From contig JAWLHS010000113.1 in NCBI GenBank assembly GCA_041690235.1, positions 1 through 7,945 on the forward strand: a DNA stretch of 7,945 nt, given 5' to 3'. Of the stretch, positions 1-4,763 are shown piece after piece. The translations under genes were made by a program, and so were the position numbers. Source of the DNA: SLSG01 sp041690235 (GTDB lineage Bacteria; Bacteroidota; Bacteroidia; Bacteroidales; UBA7960). Within the stretch, counting starts at the first letter, position 1. Each line of letters opens with the position of its first letter. Under the pieces are notes generated by a model. That model had not been told where the DNA came from. It did not search any database and worked only from the letters and a program-made list of their open reading frames with translations.

Positions 1-447
1 AGCCTTCAGGCAGGTACGATTTTCTCCACCACCCAAATGAATGGCATGAACCCTCTCTTCCCTTATACTCCGCATATGGCCGGGGGCGAGTCAGCGAGTG
101 TTCTGGGCAACCAGCGGATGTTCAGCACCACTTTTTTTGCTTTCGGCGCCTACCAGGTAAGTCCGCGCCTTACCCTGACCGGCGGTACATGGCTGGAAAG
201 GGGTACTGCCGGTGTGCCGGAGATGCGCATGAATGCCCAGGCCTTTGACACGAATCCCCGGGGGATGATGTTCGGCTTCGATTACCGGGTTACGGACAAT
301 TTCAGCCTGGGTGCCGAAGTAAATATTTCAAGGGGATATAACCCATTTAACCCCTTATACAACAGGGGGTTTTACGACCCCGCCTTTGGCGGTGTCCGCT
401 CCCCGTTTGGCAGCCCGTCTCCGTTTCACCGAAACCCCAGGTGGTAG
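1..447 (+). CDS. C-terminal part of a beta-strand-rich, probably outer-membrane-associated hypothetical protein
   Basis: The frame is open from the first base and ends at a TAG at 445-447, so about 148 C-terminal residues are visible and the start lies outside the window. The residues show alternating aromatic/polar segments joined by short turns, such as FFAFGAYQVSPRLTLTGG and FGFDYRVTDNFSLGAEVNIS. This 'Y.VSPRLTL / YRVTDNFSLGAEV' pattern is typical of neighbouring strands in outer-membrane beta-barrels. The last 45 residues are rich in Asn, Pro, Phe, Gly and Arg, and the chain ends in Arg-Trp rather than in the aromatic beta-signal strand usual for barrels, so it may instead be a surface or periplasmic protein with a disordered tail. 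I do not recognise the family and assign no function. It lies upstream of the aldehyde dehydrogenase on the same strand with a 107-bp gap containing a promoter-like box, so co-transcription is not implied. Confidence 0.7.
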   Translation, partial: SLQAGTIFSTTQMNGMNPLFPYTPHMAGGESASVLGNQRMFSTTFFAFGAYQVSPRLTLTGGTWLERGTAGVPEMRMNAQAFDTNPRGMMFGFDYRVTDNFSLGAEVNISRGYNPFNPLYNRGFYDPAFGGVRSPFGSPSPFHRNPRW

Positions 448-508
448 ATTGCGCCTGATCACGGAAAAGACAGTAACCCCGCGATAGTTATCAATGACCC
501 CTGGCGGA

Positions 509-516
509 TATCTTTG
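509..516 (+). promoter_or_regulatory. Candidate -7 promoter box (TATCTTTG) for the aldehyde dehydrogenase gene
   Basis: TATCTTTG is an exact match to the Bacteroidota primary-sigma -7 consensus TAnnTTTG. It lies in the only gap between the two plus-strand genes and would place a transcription start about 30 bp before the ATG at 555. No TTTG -33 box is found 19-21 bp upstream, so only half of the consensus is present. Confidence 0.4.
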
Positions 517-554
517 CTCCGGCCAGGCGATCCATTCATCCAAACCTTATTTTC

Positions 555-1979
555 ATGGACTCTTACCCTGTTTTTGCCGGAGGTGAATTTGTAAGGACCT
601 CCAGTGAGTTGATTGTTTACAATCCCTTCGATGGGGAAGCGGTTGGGCGCACCTGGCTGGCCGGCGGGGAATTGATCGACCGGGCCATTGAAAGGGCCAT
701 TGAAACCATTCCCTTGCTGGGTGCCATGCCGGCCTATGAACGCAGTGAGGTGTTGATGGCATTGTCGGATGGGCTGGTCAAACAGGAGGAGGATTTTGCC
801 AGAATCATTTCATGTGAGGCGGCCAAACCCTGGCGTTACGCCCTGGCGGAGGTAAGGCGTGCCGCCCAGACCTTCCTGGTTGCAGCCGAGGAAGCCAGGC
901 GACCACCCATGGAATATATGCGGTTGGACTGGCGGCCTGAGGGATCCCGCCGTGAGGGACTGGTGAAGTACTTTCCCATAGGGGTGGTGGCTGGCATCAG
1001 TCCGTTCAATTTCCCGCTGAACCTGGCGGTTCATAAACTGGCTCCGGCCATCGCGGCGGGTTGCCCCATTGTGCTTAAACCGGCCTCTTCCACTCCCCTG
1101 TCAACCCTTGCCCTTGCCAGGCTCATAGCTGAAACCTCCCTGCCGGCAGGGGCGGTTTCGGTTGTACCCGCCGACAGGCGGGCAGGGAACCAACTTGTGA
1201 CCGACGAGCGCATCCGGCTGTTAAGTTTTACCGGTTCCCCTGAAGTAGGCTGGAAGATGAAAGAGAGGGCGGGAAAGAAGAAGGTGGTGCTGGAGCTGGG
1301 TGGCAATGCCGGTACCATCATTGCCCCATCGGCCGATCTGGATGAGGCGGTGAAGCGTTGCCTGGTGGGGGGCTTTGCCTACCAGGGACAGGTTTGTATC
1401 CACGCCCAGCGAATGTACGTTCACAAGCAAGTTTTTGAAACCTTTCAAAAAGCCTTTCTGGAAGGGGTCAAAGCCCTCAGGTACGGCCATCCATTGTCGC
1501 CCGAAACCGACATCACATCCATGATCGATGAAGAGAACGCCGTGCGAATGGAGCGCTGGACCAGGGAAGCGGTTGAACAGGGAGCCCGCTTGTTGTCCGG
1601 AGGAGAACGACAGGGGGCATTCTTTGAACCTGCCGTGATGGTGGGGGGACGGCCGGGGATGAAAGTCGTCGATAATGAGGTGTTTGGTCCCCTGGTTACA
1701 CTCCACCCTTACGAAGACATGATGGAAGCCATCCATGCTGTTAACAACAGCCGATTCGGACTGCAGGCCGGTGTGTTCACCAACCAATTGGATGAACTGG
1801 ATCTGGCCTTTAACCACCTGGAAGTAGGAGGGGTGGTTCATAACGATGCCCCCATTTTCCGTGCAGACCATATGCCTTACGGAGGGGTCAAGGACAGCGG
1901 AATGGGCCGTGAAGGCGTGAAGTATGCCATGCATGATATGCTGGAGCCCCGGATTCTTGTGAAAAGAATGGTGCGATAA
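555..1979 (+). CDS. NAD(P)-dependent aldehyde dehydrogenase, lactaldehyde dehydrogenase-like/ALDH21 type
   Basis: This 474-residue protein has the normal length for the ALDH superfamily and all catalytic elements. They are the Asn of SPFNFP (N152), the cofactor-binding lysine in VLKPAS (K175), the FTGS loop (225-228), the general base Glu in LELGG (E247), the nucleophilic Cys in GQVCIHAQR (C281), and EVFGP (375-379). It should be a cytoplasmic enzyme oxidising an aldehyde to its acid with NAD(P)+ reduction. The GKKKVVLELGGNA and GQVCIxxQR segments resemble, from memory, the ALDH21/lactaldehyde-dehydrogenase-like group, so lactaldehyde, glyceraldehyde-3-phosphate or a related small hydroxyaldehyde is the best substrate guess. 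The exact substrate cannot be read from sequence. The start at 555 gives the expected N-terminus (a short strand, then GGEFV and NPFDGE). No Shine-Dalgarno is visible, as is common in this phylum. Two GC-rich palindromes lie inside the gene near residues 195-210, in the loop before VTDERI. Confidence 0.93.
   Translation: MDSYPVFAGGEFVRTSSELIVYNPFDGEAVGRTWLAGGELIDRAIERAIETIPLLGAMPAYERSEVLMALSDGLVKQEEDFARIISCEAAKPWRYALAEVRRAAQTFLVAAEEARRPPMEYMRLDWRPEGSRREGLVKYFPIGVVAGISPFNFPLNLAVHKLAPAIAAGCPIVLKPASSTPLSTLALARLIAETSLPAGAVSVVPADRRAGNQLVTDERIRLLSFTGSPEVGWKMKERAGKKKVVLELGGNAGTIIAPSADLDEAVKRCLVGGFAYQGQVCIHAQRMYVHKQVFETFQKAFLEGVKALRYGHPLSPETDITSMIDEENAVRMERWTREAVEQGARLLSGGERQGAFFEPAVMVGGRPGMKVVDNEVFGPLVTLHPYEDMMEAIHAVNNSRFGLQAGVFTNQLDELDLAFNHLEVGGVVHNDAPIFRADHMPYGGVKDSGMGREGVKYAMHDMLEPRILVKRMVR
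682..705 (+). repeat. Perfect 12-bp tandem duplication inside the aldehyde dehydrogenase gene
   Basis: GGGCCATTGAAA occurs twice in direct succession (682-693 and 694-705) and encodes RAIERAIE in an N-terminal helix. The unit is a multiple of three, so the frame is kept. The amino-acid pattern is normal for this helix, so this may be a small slippage duplication or chance. Confidence 0.6.
1138..1151. repeat. Perfect 14-bp palindrome CCCTGCCGGCAGGG within the aldehyde dehydrogenase gene
   Basis: CCCTGCCGGCAGGG is fully self-complementary with no loop. It lies in the codons for SLPAGA, 15 bp before the second palindrome at 1167. SLPAG is common in aldehyde dehydrogenases, so the palindrome may simply follow from the coding sequence. 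Confidence 0.6.
1167..1182. repeat. GC-rich hairpin palindrome (CCCGCC-GACA-GGCGGG) within the aldehyde dehydrogenase gene
   Basis: Six-base arms CCCGCC and GGCGGG flank a GACA tetraloop, followed by CAGGG. The element is read in frame as PADRRAG between VSVV and NQLVTDERI, replacing the loop that normally separates these strands. I recall a CCCGCC(TGTC/GACA)GGCGGG motif as a dispersed palindromic sequence in some Bacteroidota genomes, but a second copy is not present in this window, so repeat status is inference. Confidence 0.55.
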
Positions 1980-2176
1980 GTCTCCGCTCCTCCGGGGTGT
2001 CCTATTCCCTTGCCACGGAGGGCTACTGCACGAAAAATTTATCTTTTTCCGTTGCAGGATTGAAAAAAAATGTTTAAATTGTGGTGCTGTTTGAGACTAG
2101 ATTAGCTGTCGAGGTTTGCCTGATTCTAGTTGTTTTAATTGGTTAATGTTGTTTTTGTTTTGGTGGTAAGAATTTG
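1980..2176. other. Non-coding, partly AT-rich 3' region after the aldehyde dehydrogenase gene
   Basis: No credible gene is seen on either strand between the aldehyde dehydrogenase stop and the first terminator hairpin at 2177. The first 50 bases are GC-rich and could form a weak stem (CCTCCG at 1989-1994 with CGGAGG at 2016-2021). The remainder is rich in T runs and A runs. It could be a long 3' untranslated region or hold a small RNA ending at 2210, but no exact TAnnTTTG box was found to support the latter. Confidence 0.5.
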
Positions 2177-2210
2177 CAGGAGGCGATCTACCGTACCGCC
2201 TCCTGTTTTT
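2177..2210 (+). terminator. Intrinsic terminator with a 9-bp perfect stem and T run
   Basis: CAGGAGGCG (2177-2185) pairs perfectly with CGCCTCCTG (2197-2205) around an 11-base loop and is followed at once by TTTTT (2206-2210). The orientation fits transcription on the plus strand, ending either the aldehyde dehydrogenase mRNA about 200 bases after its stop or an unannotated short transcript. Confidence 0.75.
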
Positions 2211-2227
2211 CGCCACAGGAATTCCGG

Positions 2228-2253
2228 AAAAAGGGGCCTGAAGCCCCTTTTTT
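2228..2253. terminator. Bidirectional intrinsic terminator between convergent genes
   Basis: A GGGGC/GCCCC stem (2233-2237 and 2243-2247) is flanked by A5 on the left and T6 on the right, so either strand gives a GC hairpin followed by a U run. It sits between the convergent aldehyde dehydrogenase and radical SAM genes and can end both transcripts. Confidence 0.85.
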
Positions 2254-2293
2254 CATGTTCTCAGCGGATCAACTCATGTTCTCAGCGGATCAA
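2254..2293. repeat. Two tandem copies of a 21-bp-period repeat
   Basis: CATGTTCTCAGCGGATCAA occurs identically at 2254-2272 and 2275-2293, separated by CT, giving a 21-bp period. It begins immediately after the T run of the bidirectional terminator. It has no recognised function and looks like a local slippage duplication or a minimal tandem repeat locus. Confidence 0.85.
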
Positions 2294-2328
2294 ATGGAGT
2301 CAACGTTGCCGACCACCGCATCGGGAAC

Positions 2329-2394
2329 TTATTGCATCTGCAGTCGCAGGTTATTGCATCTGCAGTCGCAAGTTATTGCATCTGCAGTCGCAGG
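2329..2394. repeat. Three tandem copies of a 22-bp repeat, the last covering the stop codon of the radical SAM gene
   Basis: Three contiguous 22-bp units run at 2329-2350, 2351-2372 and 2373-2394. Units 1 and 3 are identical and unit 2 differs by one base (AAG instead of AGG at its end). Each begins TTATTGCATCTGCAGTCGCA. On the minus strand, unit 3 encodes the last residues LRLQMQ and the TAA stop of the radical SAM gene, and units 2 and 1 are non-coding copies of that end lying downstream. Confidence 0.9.
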
Positions 2395-3467
2395 TTTGTC
2401 AGGCCGGCACTTCGCGCATGACTGACGGCGTTGTTATACTCCGAACGTGTTATGCGCCTGGAGATTTCGGGGTAATCGAAAGCCTTGTACATCGGTGTGT
2501 ATTGTGACATGATGTTGATGTAGGTGTCTTTGGGAAGGTTGTTGGCAATCCATCGCACAACCAGGTCGGTCCGGGCCACATTTTCGGGCATCACCAAATG
2601 CCGGATCATCAACCCCCTGTTGGCCAGTCCCGTTTCGGGATCAATGCTAACCGTGCCCACCTGCCGGTGCATTTCGATTAAGGCGTTTTGGGTGATCTCT
2701 GTGTAGTTGGAAGCCCCTGAAGAGTATTTGTCTCCCGCACTGCCTTCCCCATATTTAAAATCGGCCAGGTAAATATCGACCACCCCATCAAGCATCCTGA
2801 GGATCTCGAGCTTTTCCCAACCGCAGGTATTGTAAACGATGGGTATGCGGAGCCCCCGGGAGGCAGCCCGGTCTATGGCCTGAATGATGTGGGCGACATA
2901 GTGGGTGGGAGTGACCAGGTTGATGTTGTGACAGCCCATTTTTTGGAGGTGCAACATCATATTAGACAGTGCGCTGACGGAATGGGAACTTCCCCGCCCC
3001 AGGTGGCTGACATCATAGTTGATGCAGAAAACGCACAGCAGGGAACAATTGGTGAAGAAAATGGTCCCGGATCCATTGCGGCCAACCAGTTCGTTCTCTT
3101 CACCAAAATGGGCATGAAAAGAGGATATTTCCAGGCCGGCATTCGCGCGGCAATCCCCACGTCGTCCGCTCAGACGGTCTGTTTCACATTCGCGCGGGCA
3201 GAGGACGCAGTTGCGCATCATGTCGTGAATGACCCGACCCCGCGCAGCCAGTTCTCCATTTTTATGCAAGGCAAGGTATGGGGGTTCGTAAGGAACCTGG
3301 CGGCGCATTGTTTTTTCCATATGCGGGGGCTTGTATGATGGATGGCTGGATATCCCCAAAACCGCATGGGATCTGAAATCCAGTGAAAGCAGCGATCCGG
3401 GGACAAGCCATGCGACCGGAAGGCTGACCAGTGTCCGTAAAAATTTTCGCCTTCCGGTTTTACCCAT
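2373..3467 (-). CDS. PflX-like (COG1313) radical SAM protein with an apparent twin-arginine leader
   Basis: Read from the ATG at 3467, the protein has 364 residues. The radical SAM 4Fe-4S motif is CSLLCVFC (C141, C145, C148). Upstream lies the second Cys set of the PflX group, CVLCPREC...GDC (C87, C90, C94, C106). Other family blocks are GSGTIFF, NINLVTPTHY and VDIYLADFKY. Resemblance to pyruvate-formate-lyase activases is at superfamily level and the reaction is unknown. The N-terminus MGKTGRRKFLRTLVSL followed by a hydrophobic stretch looks like a Tat signal, with a possible SHA cleavage site near residue 35, which is odd for a SAM-dependent enzyme. The frame is open further upstream to 3719, but that part overlaps the divergent gene and promoter region and is rejected. 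An internal start at M50 or M54 (3320 or 3308) would give a leaderless cytoplasmic form close to the family core. The stop lies in a 22-bp tandem repeat. Confidence 0.88.
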   Translation of the reverse strand: MGKTGRRKFLRTLVSLPVAWLVPGSLLSLDFRSHAVLGISSHPSYKPPHMEKTMRRQVPYEPPYLALHKNGELAARGRVIHDMMRNCVLCPRECETDRLSGRRGDCRANAGLEISSFHAHFGEENELVGRNGSGTIFFTNCSLLCVFCINYDVSHLGRGSSHSVSALSNMMLHLQKMGCHNINLVTPTHYVAHIIQAIDRAASRGLRIPIVYNTCGWEKLEILRMLDGVVDIYLADFKYGEGSAGDKYSSGASNYTEITQNALIEMHRQVGTVSIDPETGLANRGLMIRHLVMPENVARTDLVVRWIANNLPKDTYINIMSQYTPMYKAFDYPEISRRITRSEYNNAVSHARSAGLTNLRLQMQ

Positions 3468-3522
3468 GCTTATTTCAATTTGGTCTAAATTAAATGTCTG
3501 ACAATCAGCGCAGAAGACAAAA

Positions 3523-3530
3523 CAAATATA
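3523..3530 (-). promoter_or_regulatory. Candidate -7 promoter box (TATATTTG) for the radical SAM gene
   Basis: On the minus strand this reads TATATTTG, an exact TAnnTTTG match, placing transcription initiation about 50 bp before the ATG at 3467. The nearest upstream TTTG (3544-3547) is only 13 bp away, shorter than the usual 19-21, so the -33 element is missing or unusual. Its position supports the long, leader-containing start. Confidence 0.5.
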
Positions 3531-3540
3531 AGAAATCAGC

Positions 3541-3586
3541 GGACAAATTGTAAGTCTGGCCGGGGACAAATTTTCAGTCCGGCCGG
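3541..3586. repeat. Imperfect 23-bp tandem repeat in the divergent promoter region
   Basis: Two adjacent units, 3541-3563 and 3564-3586, share GGACAAATT, AGTC and GGCCGG at the same positions and differ at three of 23 bases. They lie just upstream of the radical SAM -7 box, where a paired regulator binding site could be. No known operator was recognised. Confidence 0.75.
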
Positions 3587-3618
3587 GTTTTCCCTGTTTA
3601 ATTCCGGGCCGTATTAAA

Positions 3619-3636
3619 CAATTGGGGCCCCGATTG
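3619..3636. promoter_or_regulatory. Near-perfect 18-bp inverted repeat, candidate operator
   Basis: CAATTGGGGCCCCGATTG is symmetric around 3627/3628 with only one mismatched pair (T/G next to the central GGGGCCCC). It lies about 75 bp upstream of the DHOD-like gene and has no T run, so it is more like a dimeric protein-binding site than a terminator. Function is inferred from symmetry and position only. Confidence 0.35.
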
Positions 3637-3699
3637 ATTTTATTAAGGTGGGCCGAACGTAACAAAAAATCGTTATTTTTACATAAACAAACAAATATT

Positions 3700-3704
3700 G
3701 GAGG
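3700..3704 (+). promoter_or_regulatory. Shine-Dalgarno sequence GGAGG that decides the start of the DHOD-like gene
   Basis: GGAGG touches the ATG at 3705 with no spacer but stands six bases before the in-frame ATG at 3711, which is proper spacing. The start at 3711 is therefore preferred. A clear Shine-Dalgarno is an exception among the genes here. Confidence 0.65.
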
Positions 3705-3710
3705 ATGAAA

Positions 3711-4724
3711 ATGGCACATTTAAAAACGACCTATTTGGGTTTGAAACTGAAGAACCCGATCATTATGGGGGCATGCAACCTGACCCTGGATTTGGACACG
3801 GCAAAAAAAATTGAGGACGCAGGGGCTGCCGCCATTGTTTTCAAATCCCTGTTTGAAGAACAGATCAACCTGGAGAGTTTTCAGATGGATGAGGAGCTGG
3901 GTGAATATGCCGAGCGCAACGCCGAGATGATCAATCTCTTTCCCAACCTGAAGCATGCCGGACCGGAGGAACATCTTGACAAGCTCAGCAAGCTCAAGGA
4001 GGCTGTCGGGATTCCGGTGATCGGCAGCCTGAATTGTGTGCATGCCGATACCTGGGCGGAGTATGCCATTGAGATGGAAAAAACCGGGGTGGACGCCCTG
4101 GAGTTGAATTTCTATGCCACACCCATGGGGATGGAAACCTCTTCAAAGAATATTGAAGACGAACAACTCTCCATTGTCAAAGAGGTCAAGGAGAAGGTGA
4201 AAATTCCCGTTAGCATAAAGATCAGCCCGTTTTACTCCAATCCCCTGCATTTAATTTCGCAGATGGACAAGGCCGGAATAGATGGGTATGTATTGTTTAA
4301 CCGCTTATTCCAGCCGGATATTGATGTGGAAACCGGGGACCACTATTTCCCGTTTAACCTCAGCCAGGCAGGCGACTACCGTTTGCCGCTGCGGTATGCC
4401 GGACTCCTTTACGGGCAGGTGAAGGGGAGCATCTGTTCCAATACCGGGATCTTTACGGGCAATGATGTTGTACGGACAATCCTGGCCGGTGCCGATGCCG
4501 TACAGGTGGTTAGTACGGTATATAAAAACAAGGCGGGCCACATTTCCGTCATGTTGAAGGACATGGAGCAATGGATGTCTGATCATCAGTACGGGAGCCT
4601 GGATGACTTCCGCGGCAAACTATCCCGGAGCAATGCAAAAGACCCCTATGCCTATCAGCGTGCCCAATACGTAGACCTGCTGATGAAGCCTTTTGAGCTG
4701 ATGAAAAAATATCCCCAGGTTTAA
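3711..4724 (+). CDS. Dihydroorotate dehydrogenase-like FMN protein, probably not PyrD
   Basis: This 337-residue TIM-barrel protein matches, from memory, the 'DHOD-like' group (cd04739). It opens with LKTTYLGLKLKNPIIMGACN, followed by KSLFEEQI (45-52), IGSLNC (104-109), ALELN (129-133), VSIKISPF (167-174), LFNRLFQPDID (195-205) and the C-terminal phosphate/FMN site around NTGIFTGNDVVRTILAGADAV. In true dihydroorotate dehydrogenases the segment LNxSCPN or NISSPN supplies the Cys or Ser base. Here it is LNFYATP (132-138), with neither. FMN binding looks kept, but dihydroorotate oxidation is doubtful, and the substrate is unknown. It is divergent from the PflX-like gene across 243 bp and convergent with ackA, with 39 bp between the stops. 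The family is annotated as PyrD-like in many genomes, which is probably misleading here. The stop codon lies in the loop of a terminator hairpin serving the opposite strand. Confidence 0.9.
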   Translation: MAHLKTTYLGLKLKNPIIMGACNLTLDLDTAKKIEDAGAAAIVFKSLFEEQINLESFQMDEELGEYAERNAEMINLFPNLKHAGPEEHLDKLSKLKEAVGIPVIGSLNCVHADTWAEYAIEMEKTGVDALELNFYATPMGMETSSKNIEDEQLSIVKEVKEKVKIPVSIKISPFYSNPLHLISQMDKAGIDGYVLFNRLFQPDIDVETGDHYFPFNLSQAGDYRLPLRYAGLLYGQVKGSICSNTGIFTGNDVVRTILAGADAVQVVSTVYKNKAGHISVMLKDMEQWMSDHQYGSLDDFRGKLSRSNAKDPYAYQRAQYVDLLMKPFELMKKYPQV

Positions 4725-4737
4725 TCCCGGGGATATT
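4704..4737 (-). terminator. Intrinsic terminator of the pta-ackA operon, overlapping the DHOD-like gene end
   Basis: AATATCCCC (4708-4716) and GGGGATATT (4729-4737) form a perfect 9-bp stem with a 12-base loop. Read on the minus strand, the stem ends in a run of T from 4709 to 4704. It begins 27 bp after the ackA stop. On the plus strand the hairpin is not followed by a T run, so it mainly serves the operon. Confidence 0.75.
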
Positions 4738-4763
4738 GTATTCAGGCCAGCTTACCGCCGGAT

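Noticed and set aside
380..392. CCGCC-TTT-GGCGG mini-hairpin in the first partial gene
   Set aside because: Five-base arms in GC-rich coding sequence are expected by chance, and no T run or second copy is present.
1221..1934. Long open frame (237 codons) antisense to the aldehyde dehydrogenase
   Set aside because: It is a shadow of a strongly conserved gene. The translation has no recognisable domain and is rich in His/Gln, as expected from antisense codons.
1989..2021. CCTCCG/CGGAGG hairpin right after the aldehyde dehydrogenase stop as a terminator
   Set aside because: The stem is only six bases with a 21-base loop and no T run follows. The hairpins at 2177 and 2228 are far better.
2329..2394. 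CRISPR array
   Set aside because: The three 22-bp units are contiguous with no spacers, and no cas genes are present.
2139..2507. Open frames through the convergent junction on the plus strand
   Set aside because: They run through two terminator hairpins and two tandem repeats into the antisense of the radical SAM gene. The translation is repeat-derived and has no protein-like features.
3674..3681. TATTTTTA as the -7 box of the DHOD-like gene
   Set aside because: It matches TAnnTTTG at all but the last base and has no TTTG at the -33 position. It is too weak to list as a promoter in this AT-rich stretch.
3705..3710. Earlier ATG at 3705 for the DHOD-like gene
   Set aside because: The GGAGG Shine-Dalgarno directly abuts it, whereas the ATG at 3711 has a six-base spacer and the usual family N-terminus.
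3465..3719. Upstream extension of the radical SAM frame to an ATG at 3719 (84 extra residues)
   Set aside because: It would overlap the start of the divergent DHOD-like gene and run through the promoter and repeat region. The extra peptide looks non-coding, and the ATG at 3467 starts a signal-like leader with a -7 box just upstream.
3711..4724. Annotation as pyrD, dihydroorotate dehydrogenase
   Set aside because: The catalytic Cys/Ser segment is replaced by LNFYATP, and the sequence fits the DHOD-like subgroup of unknown reaction.
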